This document shows positions 20,278 through 31,700 of a stretch of DNA of 64,000 nt, one piece after another. The notes under the pieces were generated by a model. The model was not told the origin of the DNA. It saw only the letters and a program-made list of their open reading frames with translations, and ran no database searches. The first letter of the stretch is position 1. Each line of letters opens with the position of its first letter. The translations under genes and the position numbers were made by a program. The DNA is from Strongylocentrotus purpuratus (Eukaryota > Echinodermata > Echinoidea > Camarodonta > Strongylocentrotidae), in the NCBI RefSeq assembly GCF_000002235.5, contig NW_022145559.1, forward strand, positions 521,001 to 585,000, given 5' to 3'.

Positions 20278-22862
20278 GAAAATGTACAGAGACTTGTCGC
20301 AGTTAATGCAGTACCAAATGCTTGCTTTCTTGGAGTATGTGCTTGAAACAAGAATGTCCTGGAGAAAACAGACCACCACAAGAGAAGGTAAACATATTTA
20401 CTTTTGATCTAACTTGATCTGTTTAGTTTTTTCAAGTAAAACAAAATTTTGAATAGGTGAGGTCAAGGTCAAACTGAAGGGGATGCAAAGGGCTGGTTTG
20501 AGAAGTATTCATGGGATGGCTATGTATGAATCCACATGTTTACTAACACGTTGCTGAAGTGTTTCTCTTTTTAGAATTAACATTTTAAGCTCATGTGCAG
20601 GGGGAAAAAGGGGGGGGGGGTCCAATACATGAAAAGGAACGACAAGCAAAAAAAAATAATAACAATCGACCTTCAAATTTTGCTGAAAAAGTAAACGTTA
20701 AAGACAACTAAAATATTAAATAGTGCTATTTATTTCAAATTTGGTTAATATTTATTGAATTGTTTATAATTCTGTTCCAGGGATTGAGAAGGAGGGCTTC
20801 CTGTTGAGAGATCATGGGGTGCCTTGAGGTTCCAGTCTTGATGTTCTGCCCCTTACCTGAAAGCGATGGCCTCTTGTGCCTGACATATTAGGAGCAAAGC
20901 ACAATGGACTGGTAATTAATAATGAATATTACAATGTTTTTTTTTAAATCTGGTAAAGAAACAGATGAAGTCATAGCAAGTGAGCCTGTCATGGCATTTG
21001 GAGTGACCAAACATTTGCTCCTGCAACGACTGCTCAAGGCTTTATTTGTCAAATGTGTAGGGTTAGGCCGAGGGTTGCAATCGGGATTGAGGTTAGGTGT
21101 AGGGTAAGGTCTAGTGTTGGATCCCAGGATGAAGTTAAGTATTTGGATAATAGCGTAGGAAATTGATGTTGAGCAAATGTCTTGAGGAACAAGTGTCGTA
21201 CAATCAGATTTTCCAGGTGCTGGTGGAGCTGTATGTATTGATACTCATCATTGGCAGTTTAAAAATCTTCCTTTGTATTATTAAACTAAAAATACGCTGA
21301 CCCCCAGTTTGTGAAACGTGTATCTGATTTTTATGACCTGCTCTATTGTTTAGTGGTTATGTTGTAACACAAAATGAATTCTTAATCTTAATCCTGGATC
21401 CATAGCTAAACGTAATATTAACCCTAAAAGCTAATCTAAAACCCTATCACAACTTGAGCAATAACCATATATCTTGATGAAATAAAGCTTGTGTTAAGCA
21501 TTGGCAGACCCAAAGTCAGGTTATCCTAAATTCCTTTCTACATACTGCTATTGTACAAAGTTGACATCCCATTGCAAGTTCTAAAATTTCTGTAAAAACC
21601 TTACCCTGGCCTGCTGCAAGATGATAGTGTGTGAAGTAAGTTGGCTCATAGTAGAGCATGAATTATTACCTGCAATTCTCAACCAATACACCCTTGCCAC
21701 CTGCAATCCATCTCACTTTCATAATATATTCTTTAAACAACATTAACTGAAGTTCAAAATTTTGATTAGTGATTAAGAAAGGCTACAAAGAATTGTATTC
21801 TTTTTTCACACTCGTATAATAGAGGGGGAGGGGGGGGGGGGGGGCAGCCTAGCAGTACAAGATCAAATTATCTTATATGATTATATCCTGCAAGTGTGAT
21901 AAAGAAAAATATGTTTGTGTACTAAAAGTGAAACAAAAACAAATCACTGGAAAATTTTGGTTGTTAATAACTCAAAAGTTACACTCAAATCAAAACGAGG
22001 TTTTCAAAGCTTAAAGTTTAAGGATGTTAATTCTATGCCATTTCTATGAATGCTAATTGCTATTCTTAAAGCCCCACTGTCCTACTTGCTCTCTCTATAT
22101 AGAAAACTTCCCCAATCGGTGTCTGTTGGTCCCCCATGATCCTCTCTTTCTTATGTTAGTTGAGAGCTGAGTTGATGAGATAGCCACCTGTCAGTGACCT
22201 GGCTGGGTGGTCTAATCCATTCTGGCCCAGTAGTATTGACGGTCTTTAAAACAATGGTCGGAATGTTTGATTACATCTTTTACTCAGACATGTAGTATAT
22301 TAGTAATAAAATACATGTTTGGCAATATGGTATTTCATTTCAGACCATAATGAGAAGTAATATTTTAATCTGGGATCTCTTGTTGGCATGGAAAATAAGG
22401 AATGTACTCCTGTTGAGCAAACAGTGAATTTATATAAAACTAATAGCCCTTTGAAGATTACCAGAAGAAGAAAAACAACAAGAAAGAAGAAAAAGAAATA
22501 TACTTGTGATGTCAGCTTTAGATCTTAAAGTGCTTGTAACAATATTGGATTTTTTTTTCTTCTTTCAATTAACATTTTATTCATGAACAGCTGGCTTATT
22601 GGAATTGGTTACAAAGATACAAGTGGACTTGTCTGTAGTAGTTGCTGAAGAGGAGCAGTCAGCACAAGGAGCGTGTGCCTCCAAAACAACGTGGGAACTT
22701 CTCCCAAGTTCATCTCAAATCACAAGGCTCTTCAGGAATCAAGATGTAACAATGGAGGTTGAGAAGGAGTTTGCGACCCTCCTGATTTGGACTACTCGCT
22801 ATATACATTCTCAAACAATGGATTGTAGCACTTCTGCACAAAACTCAACAAGTCATGATTGA
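20278..22862 (+). CDS. Candidate small spliced gene inside the giant inverted repeat (5' unknown)
   Basis: Two exon-like segments join in frame. Segment 1, 20,278-20,387: acceptor with a C-run and TCTTTTACAG, 110 nt open in one frame, with a Met/Gln/Leu-rich helix-like stretch (Y-R-D-L-S-Q-L-M-Q-Y-Q-M-L-A-F-L-E-Y), donor GAAG/GTAAAC in phase 1. Segment 2, 22,591-22,862: acceptor TTCATGAACAG, phase 1, 90 codons to TGA with an acidic patch and several Thr/Ser runs. An alternative acceptor at about 20,781 would add 15 codons and stop. I recognise no family. Segment 1 lies in the 840 bp that only the left arm has. Chance splice-like borders around short frames are common in such DNA, so this is tentative. 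Confidence 0.3.
22066..22249 (+). mobile_element. TTAA-flanked MITE, family TTAAAGCCCCACTG, copy 3
   Basis: Starts TTAAAGCCCCACTGTCCTAC and ends GACGGTCTTTAA, with TTAA at 22,066-22,069 and 22,246-22,249. The body agrees with copy 2 over most of its length. Lies in the spacer of the giant inverted repeat, within the putative intron of the candidate plus-strand gene. Confidence 0.75.
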
Positions 22863-25394
22863 GGAAAACGCAACAAATACTCAGTTGAGCATTGATTTAT
22901 GTGACTGGTATTAGGGTAGGTTTCAACTTGGTAATTTTATATAAACTATGTCCCAAAAGAACCTCATTGGTCCTTATGGTTCCACGCCACAAGCTGCTCC
23001 CTCCCCTGTTTCGGTATACCGAACCCAGACTATCAAGGGATCAAATGAATTAAAATCCACACTTGATTACAAATGAATTGATCTTTTGAATATTGTCATC
23101 ATTTCAGGGTGGTTTTGGTTACGGGTTAGTGTGAGCTTTCTGTGCGTAAAATTGAGGGTACTTCGTGCGGAGATCAGTGAATGGATATTTCATGTACAAT
23201 GCAAGAGAGGTGTCTATCTTCATTGGAATTCAGGATGTGAATTCCAATGAAGATGGCTTGTTTATAAGGAGAGAAGCAAGATAGATTGATGTAAACTTAA
23301 TGACATCAGGGAATGTTTGCCTGTATTGTTTGAATGACACGGATATTGAATAACATGTAGTTAAGTGGAAAGAATGGCATACTATATTCGATTTGTACAC
23401 CATCCTATTGAATTTTTTTTAAATAGCATTATATGATAACATTTGTGCACAGGTCTATGGAAAACCAGTAAGTGGCATATACAATAAGATCATTTACCGC
23501 AGCTCAAGGAATACCGTAGATATCACTTACCGCAGTTGCTACTATTTGTGCCCACATGCATATTAATATCAAACAGTTGAAGCTAAAACTAATATAATCT
23601 AATTAACAGGTTTTTTTTCTCCAATTATCATAACAAGAGAGAAAAACATACTTTTATAATAACTTATTTGATCCACGAGACCGAGTAGTCCAGCCCTTGT
23701 GAATCTGTATGTTCTCCAGATTTCATTGTCAGGGCCTATCAGGGGGGGGGGGGGGTGTCGATCCCTATGACGATGCAGAGCATCGCCCACGAGCCACATA
23801 GCGGCGAGGCGATTAACGCATTTATAAGATGGATTTTTTAATTTTTTTTCTCTCTCTCTCGCTGTCTCACTGCATTATAAATTTTTCATTTTCACGACAT
23901 CAACATCTCTCACCATTAAACAGTTCTCTCATTTCCTTTCCTTTCTCTTTTGCTCTCTCTCTCTCTCTCTCTCTCTGAACTCTCACGTTCTGTTTCCAGA
24001 TTTTTTCCACATATGATTCTATTTATCCAACCATATATGCACACTAAAAAGAAAAGATATGAAGGGAATACTGTATATAAGATAATAAACATGTTTAATT
24101 TATTCATTTATTACAACAAACTAATATGTTTACAGATTATAACATTGATGGTCAAATATTAAGCACAAATGACCTCATCTGCTACTTCCATTTGTAGATT
24201 ACTTTTTTCTTTAAAAATTCAACAAAGCATACTTAGGCTAAATCTGAGCACTATTTTTTTCTCCAGGGAATGTTTTGTATCATGACCTGCACCCTTATTA
24301 TAAAACACATTATAAAAACATGCTGATTTCTTTAAAAAAAAAAAAAATACCTGACTCAATGATTGCAATTTTTTCCAGAGAAACAATAATAATGTACAAT
24401 AGTATATAACATCCTTTAGTGTGATGGTTACTCCGTGGTCCACACATGCACCAAGGTATATTAGACCTTTTATTAACAGTTGCTTGTTTTATACAATATA
24501 TAAATCATACTCATAGGCCCATTCCCAAATGTTATAATTATTATCAATAAACAGAAATTGATAAAAGATGACCCCTCCCCAAAACTCTTATATTCCAAAA
24601 GTTTGATCTTGGCTGACAGGTGGTAACTTGAGTACTTGACTACATCTTATTTGCCCTATAGACACATACTTAAAATGGATGCCTTGGCAAAGCCTCAGTT
24701 TTATAAATGATTGCTTGACTTAGACTGCCGATGAACATATTTCTTGTGTATTTATCTACACCATTAACTTTTCTCCACATCGTGCTGTCAGATTGAGATG
24801 CTTTGGTGTGATATACTTAATGTTTTACATCATGTTTTTAATGAACTCCTACCTTGCTTAGTTATGCAGACATTGGGCCCTTTTTCTAAAACTTGCGATA
24901 TCAGTGGAAAGGATGTGCATAAAAGAAGAGGCGGGATATCCATACTACTACCATGTACTACTACAACCATGTACTACTACAACATGGGTAAAATTGCATC
25001 ATTGTATTATACCTTGGTTCCTGGTTACCTCTCCTTGGTAGTTTGAAAACTATGTTTCAGTACCGGTAATCATTGTAATAGTGTTTCTGTTTCATGGTGT
25101 CACTGGTCTGGTTGTGTGTATGAAGGCCAAATTTTCTATTTTCCTGCTTCGCCTGTCCACAATCACTAAACAATTTGAGCTGAAATACAGGGCCTAATAT
25201 ACAAGGTGATTAAAAAATTAAACATACTGCTTGCAAGGTGAAGTTACACATACTGCTTGAAGAGAATTATGAATGATATTTATCTATTGGGAGTTTGACC
25301 AAATCCAGGTTAAAAAATTTCAGCTTCGGAGGGGGGCACATTACCCCTCAAACCCCCCCCCCCCCTGTGCGCGCTTTTGACTGATGTGTCCCCC

Positions 25395-26755
25395 CAGGAG
25401 TGGCGGAGCGTCTTCCAAAGTGGGGGGGGGGGGGCACCAACAAAATAGGCACTTTCTGGAAAAAAAGGGAATCTCAAAGCGAAAATATCCATTTTTTTAG
25501 ACAATGGTATATACCCTACATTGTGATTACATTATCAGGGACGATTTCAACATTTGTTTCTCTTTATACACCATACAAGATATTGCTTAAGTATCAGTTT
25601 GGTGTGATGGTATGAAAATTGATTTGCGAGCGAGGAAAATTTTAAGTTTTGTGAGGTCGCAGTACAAAAAATTGCATCTTATTAAGAGGGAAAAACCCAA
25701 TCCTGATGGGGTTATAAGCACATTCTCACAATGGAAGACTGAAAAGACCTTTAATAAGTAATGTAATTATATCATCTATAAATGCGAGCGAGCTTTGGGG
25801 GAAGTTACTCTTAGTCGCTTGAAATTAGGGGCGCGTTTAATGATGAGAGGAAAAGGGGACACTAAAGGGATAAGGGGAAAAGGAGCATGTGTCATGTAAA
25901 AAGGGTAATTATCAGAGGTGAAAATGGGGCACTTCTTAGACCTACAGAAAGAGGCACTCACCAGGAATGAAAAAAGGCACTTGTGAGAATGGGAATTCTC
26001 ACGTGATTGGGAATACTTGATAACCCTATAGACTAAGTTTCATTGACTAAAAACTTAAACTCTGAAAATTATATCAAAAATTCAAAAACTTAACCTTAGG
26101 TTAAGTTTTTGATGTTGTCGCCGCCGCCGTCACCAGAAAAGCAGCGCCTATGTCTCACTTTTTGCTCGTAGGCGAGACAAAAAGGGAGGTGCAGATCAGA
26201 TTTTAATAGGGGCATTTATTGGAGGTGAAAGGGGGCTATTATGAGAACGGGGAAGTGGCTCTTATTAAAAAGAAAAAGAGGCACATGTTAAAGTAAACAA
26301 GGCACTTATGAGAGATGAAAAGGGGTAATTATGAGAAGGGTAAGGGGTACTTATGATCAGAAAAAAGAGCATTTATTTAGGAAAAGGGGGCGTGTCAAAT
26401 AAAAGTGGCAGTTATTAGAGACAAAATGGGACACTCATCAGAGATGAAAAGAGCACTAATCAGGAGATGGAGGGGGCACTTACTAGAGATTAAAAAGGGC
26501 AGTTATGAGAATGGAAAATGAACACTTATTGCATAGAATAATGGGAACTTGTTGAAGGATAAGGGGCACTTATCAGAGGTGAAATGGGGAAGGGGCAATT
26601 TTACAAATTAATAGAGGAACTTGTCAAAGTAATATGGCACTTTACCTATGTGAAAAGGCCATAAAAGGGGCATACTGGGGGTACTTGAAAAAGTGGGGGG
26701 GGGGGGGGGCACTGACCCCTCCCCCCTGGCTAACAACATATCTCCGCCACTGGTT
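25395..26755 (+). mobile_element. Minisatellite-bearing element with AGTGGCGGAG ends
   Basis: Left end AGTGGCGGAGCGTC followed by a G-run; right end inverted, TCTCCGCCACTGG, also with a G-run. Between them lie about 1.2 kb of loose 20-35-bp units on the theme AAAAGGGGCACTTATGAGAG. The right end, including the G-run, CACTTTTTCAAG and CACATAGG, recurs in inverse orientation at 63,360-64,000. No coding. The ends recall hAT- or EnSpm-type termini, which is only a guess. Confidence 0.6.
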
Positions 26756-27049
26756 ATGAAGTTTATAATACCAAGGTTTTGATACCCAGTCGCAGCTCCA
26801 GCAGTTCATTGAAGAGGCTAAGTAGAACTTCATAGTCCATACTGTACATGTATGTCTGTTGAATGAAAGGAGAAGAGAATGAAAGTAAAACATTGATACC
26901 TACATCATACATGTATCTCTGTTGTAACATAAAAATGTCTTGCATGTACATTGTAGGCCTAGGCCTCAAATTTTTTCATGTGGAATCATACATAGCCATC
27001 CCATTAAGACATACTTCTCAAACCAGCCCTTCGCATCCCCTCCAGCTTG

Positions 27050-27660
27050 GCCTTGACCTCGCCCGAAAGGGCCTTGCCTCCCAGCTGTAACCTCTCCCCC
27101 TCCCCCCATCAAAAAATAAAAAAGAAGGAAGGAAAGGGAAAGAAAAAAAGTAAAGAGGGGATAAAGAGAAGGAAAAAAGAGGAAGAAGAAAAGAAGGGGG
27201 AAATCAGTTGCAATTTTCCCGCCAACAAGTTGTAGTCCGGGGGGGGGGGGGGCAAAGGCCCTTGCCTCCTCCTCCCTCCCCCCCCAAAAAAAAACAAAAA
27301 AAGGAGAAGGAAGGGAAAGGGATAGAGGAGAGCTAAAAGGGAACAAAAAAGAGGAAGAAGAAAAGAAAAGGGTGATAAGAAGGGGAGAACAGTTGCGATT
27401 AATCCCGCCAACAATGTGTGGATCGGGGAGGGGGGGGGGGCCAAAAGGCCCTTGCCTCCCCCTAGCAAACCTAAAACAGAGAGTAGGAAGGGAAAGGAAA
27501 GGGAAATAGGAGAGAAAGGGAAAGAAAAAAAGAGAAAGAAGAAAGGTAGGGGAGATCAGTTACGTGTAGATCGGGGGGGGGGGGGGGGTGAGGGGCACTG
27601 GCGTACTAATGGGGAAGGGGACTTGGGGGGGGGGGGGGGGGGGCTTGACAGATGCCCCCC
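27050..27660 (-). repeat. Inner polypurine tandem array, right arm
   Basis: Inverse counterpart of 19,130-19,780: GAAGGAAAGG-type purine blocks separated by AAAGGCCCTTGCCTCC and TCCCGCCAACAA. Three units plus a partial one. The open frames rich in Lys/Glu or Pro/Gly are artefacts. Confidence 0.9.
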
Positions 27661-28006
27661 AAATATAATTCAAACGTGGTTTATTTCTAATTTGATACCG
27701 GTGATTACCGGTGATTTACAAATGTTGCTGAAATGACATAATTTTCCGAGATTTTTCATCAATGTTTAATAAATTATACTTTTTAATGCGTTTGTGGGAC
27801 AATGGCAAATTCATAAAGAAAGAAAGAATAGTGACGCCAATTAGTGTCCTGCCAGTGTCACAAATAAGGTATGCTAATATGCTCATCTGACCGCAATTAA
27901 ATGCCTATACCCCTGAGCTTCTGGGGGTTCCACCCTTGACCCCCGCACATTCTTTGCCCTTAGACACCACGCCAATTTCACAACGCTCTACTTGATCGTA
28001 AATACC

Positions 28007-28007
<1 letters not shown>

Positions 28008-28068
<61 letters not shown>
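28008..28068 (+). repeat. 61-nt C homopolymer
   Basis: An unbroken run of 61 C between AATACCT and TCAGCTCACC. The matching place in the left arm (about 18,694-18,711) has a G-run of under 20. The length may be partly a sequencing or assembly effect. Confidence 0.8.
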
Positions 28069-28070
<2 letters not shown>

Positions 28071-28477
28071 AGCTCACCTACTTAGAGAAACGTTTAGCGG
28101 AACCTGCATGTAAGAGTGGGGTGGTGCAGATTTTTTTCAAATTTGGGCCCCCCCCCTAAGAAATCCTGGATCCACGCCTGTTCACAGGTAGTCCAATTAT
28201 TAGTCTGTAGGCCTAGGGCTAGCCTAGATCTAGGCCTCAAATTTTCTACTCTCGTACTCGTCTAACTATCTCGGTATCTGGTCTAAATTTTATCGCTTGT
28301 TCACAACTCATGTCAACTGTGACCATGCTTTTTAGTGTTAGCTATTAACTTTCTTCTGACCCAACTATGAAAGTAGTTTTTCAACAGTTGGACCTAAACG
28401 TAACAAAAACCTTGGATCATTGATGCAGCTAGCGCTAGTGAAGTGATCTGCCTATAGACCCTATAGTCTATACTCGT

Positions 28478-28670
28478 ATAATGTGAGGTTGTTTAGCTGT
28501 ATGGTTAGTACTCAAATGAAGACACATAGAGAAACATCAGAGTGAAGTTGCAATCCAGCATGACTGGTTATATTGTGTATAGAAGAGCCCATACACCACA
28601 GTGTACATTAACTGTGTGTATGTGTGTATAGCATGTAGCATTGAGTCAATGTATAAGATCACATATTACA
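28478..28670 (-). repeat. 3' LTR of the first Ty3 element
   Basis: Same 193-bp sequence as the 5' LTR. Preceded in element orientation by the polypurine tract TAAGGGGGA (28,671-28,679). Confidence 0.92.
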
Positions 28671-28738
28671 TCCCCCTTACAGAAAAATAAACTGAGTCCA
28701 TAATGTCTTAACTTGAAGTATCCAAAGATGAAGTCCTA

Positions 28739-31700
28739 TCAATAAGTCAATTTTTCTGGCTTCTTGATTACCCGGCCACTGCGGGTGGTCTGCTGGTGGT
28801 TGGGGATTGGGACAGGGTTTGGGACAGGGTTTGGGGCAGGAGAACCTCTGATGTCGGGCGTTGGATCAAGCGTCATCTCTTCGCGTGTATGAGGATCGGG
28901 TGTCTTGGTTACCTCCTCATCATGATGGATACGCCTGGGCTCAATATCAGCGAGGTGTTGCCGGTTTCTGCGTAGCACCCTTCCATTAGGCGTCTCGACG
29001 AGATATGACCTAGGCTCATGGCATTGCTCACGAACAGTAGCTGTTATCCAGTGACGTGATGTCTGGTCTTGGACTCTCACAAGCTGCCCAGGTGAGAGTG
29101 GTGCTAGGTCATGGGCTGATTTGTCGTGATGATACTTCTGGCTCTGCTGTCGAAGTTGCATACGATGGTTAACATCATCACGACCAGGGGAGTTGTTGCG
29201 GATTCGAGTTGGTAAGTTGTCCTTCATCTTCCTCCCGTAAAGAAGCTCAGCTGGGCTTGGAATGCGGCTGTCAATTGGAGTGGCACGGATACATAGTAGA
29301 GCCATGTTGGGGTCGATACCACTCACTTTAGCTTTCTTGAGCGTATTCTTGACAGTTTGAATCATTCGCTCAATGAAGCCATTTGACCTGGGGTAGTGGG
29401 GAGAGGATGTAACATGGCTGAATCCCCACTGTGTAGCAAAGTCTCTGTATGTTGAGGAGTCAAAATGTCTTCCGTTGTCGCTAACGATTCTTTCTGGAAC
29501 TCCTTGTTCTGCGAACACCTGACGGGTCGCATTGACTACTGCAGCACTGGTACACTCTTGAGGCATTTTCCGGATGAAAGGGAATTTCGAGAAGTAATCT
29601 GCAATGATGAGATAATTGTTCCCTTCAAAGTGAAATAAGTCTGTACCTAAGACTTGCCAGGATCGTGTAGGTATCTCGTGCTGGAGAAGAGTCTCGTGGG
29701 GCTGCGAGGACTTGTACTCTTGGCAGACTGAGCAGCCTTTCACCAGGACCTCGATATCGTCATTGATTGATTCCCAGTACACAGAAGCCTTAGCCCGAAG
29801 TCGTGTCTTCTCGATACCTTGATGACCTTCGTGGAGCTTGCTCAGTATGTACTCCCTCATGGAGTGTGGAATAAGGATTCGTTCACCATTCAGGATCAGT
29901 CCATCCTCAACTGCAAGTTGATCTCGAAAGGCCCAGTATCTCTGCAGCTGCCGTGGTAGCTCACGTCTCTTCTCTGGCCACCCTTTCACAATCACCGTCT
30001 GTAGTGCTGCAAACTCTGCATTCTTGGCTGTTTCCTCCTTCAACTGACTCAAACGGTCTGGAGCAAACTGTACAAAGTTGATTTGCAGGTCAAGGTGGAT
30101 GTGTTCTGGAGGACCAAGAGGACGTCTGGATAGGCAGTCAGCTACTGGTACATCCTTACCAGGCTTGTAGACAATTGTCAGCTTGTATGGCTGTAGACGA
30201 AGGAGCATACGCTGGAGTCTAGGTGGGGCCGCTGCCAGGTGCTTATGCTGGATCATCTCCAGGGGCTTGTGGTCCGTCTCAACTATGAAACTTTTCCCGT
30301 ACAGGAAGATGTGGAATCGTTCACAGCCGAAGACCACTGCAAGCAGCTCTCGCTCTATGTTGGCGTACCTCGTCTCTGCATCACTGAGGGCCTTTGATGC
30401 AAACGCGATACCCTTTCCATCCTGCAGTAGAGTCGCTCCCAAGCCCTGCAGAGAAGCATCTACCTGCAGTACCGTAGGCTTGTTAACATCGAAATACGCC
30501 CGAGTTGCATCGTGACATACCTTGTCACGTAAATCATTGAAGGCAGATTGGTGCGTTGGAGTCCATTGGAATTCAGCGTCCTGCTTCAAAAGACCACGTA
30601 GGCTTGCAGTCTGGGCTGAAAGATTTGGTATGAATGGGCTAAGGTAGGTTATCATACCAAGGAACTCACGAAGCTGGCTCTTGTTCTCAGGTGGAGACAT
30701 TGACTTGATTGCCTCGACCTTGTGAGGATCCGGATGGACGCCATCTGCATCGTAGATCATACCGAAGAAGGAAATCTGGTTGACCTTGATGCTGCACTTG
30801 CCACTGTTGAACTGCAGACCGTACTTCACAGCTTTGGACATGAGGTGGTGCAGATTCTGATCGTGCTCTGCTTCACTCTTGCCGAACACAACAATATCGT
30901 CAGCGATCCCTATTGTGCCGGGGCAACCTTCGAGGATTTCGTCCATTCGCTGCTGGAATACATCCTGAGACATTGCTAGACCGAAAGGCATCCTGAGATA
31001 TCTGTACCGTCCAAAGGGACTGTTGAAGGTAGTCAGAAGTGAACTGTCATGGTCGAGCTTGATAGACCAATAACCGTTCTTGGCATCGAGTTTGCTGAAA
31101 TGTCGAGCACCTGATAGCTTGTGTATCACCTCATCTGTCGTGATAGTGCGATAATGGCAACGTCGAATAGCTCGGTTGAGATCCTTGGGATCCAAGCAGA
31201 CACGGAGTTTGCCATTCGACTTCCTTGAAACAGCGATGCTGCTGACCCATGCTGAAGGCTCAATGACTTTAGTGATCACGCCATTACCTTCCATGTCATC
31301 AAACTCACGCTTCAGTTCATCTCGTAGGTGGATTGGGCACCGTCTAGGAGCATGGACAACAGGCTGAACGTCTGGATCAAGAACAATACGATATTCCCCT
31401 GGGAAGTTGCCAATTTTGTCAAACTGGTCTGGATACTGCCTTACTAGGTCATCAGTAGAGCTTATCTGTGCTGAATGCTTGATCTCGTTGATGCGTGTGT
31501 GTAGAGTAAGCAGCTTCAGTTTCAAGCCTGTGTCACATCCGATAATCGCTGGACCCCTGGACTCAACGATGTAGAATGTAGCATAAAGCCAAGTTGAGTT
31601 GTTGAAACGACAGGGGAGCCGAACCGAACCGAAGTGCATCACTGGTGTTTCGTTGTAAGCGAACAACCGTGCACTTGAATTATGCACTGATTGAGGGTGA

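Larger units (their letters stand above)
16882..20541 (+). repeat. Left arm of the giant inverted repeat
   Basis: Order inward: terminus at 16,882, AT-rich part with TTATTTA motifs, tandem 32-bp array (about 17,110-17,570), single-copy-like segment (17,575-18,460), G-run-rich segment with GCGCGGATCCAGGATTT (18,495-18,720), then the polypyrimidine tandem array (19,130-19,780). Homology with the right arm ends near CATCCCATGAATACTT / CATGTGGA, about 20,541. Confidence 0.85.
20542..26974. other. Spacer of the giant inverted repeat
   Basis: Contains the second exon-like segment (22,591-22,862), a MITE (22,066-22,249), a G-run at about 21,825-21,844, a perfect 16-bp hairpin at 23,216-23,254, a short (CT)n at 23,954-23,978 and the minisatellite element at 25,395-26,755. 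No transposase-like frame is seen on either strand. Stretches 21,000-21,800 and 24,000-25,300 show nothing recognisable. Confidence 0.6.

Noticed and set aside
20781-20826. Short terminal exon for the candidate plus-strand gene
   Set aside because: The acceptor is good and phase fits, but only 15 codons follow; mentioned as an alternative, not called.
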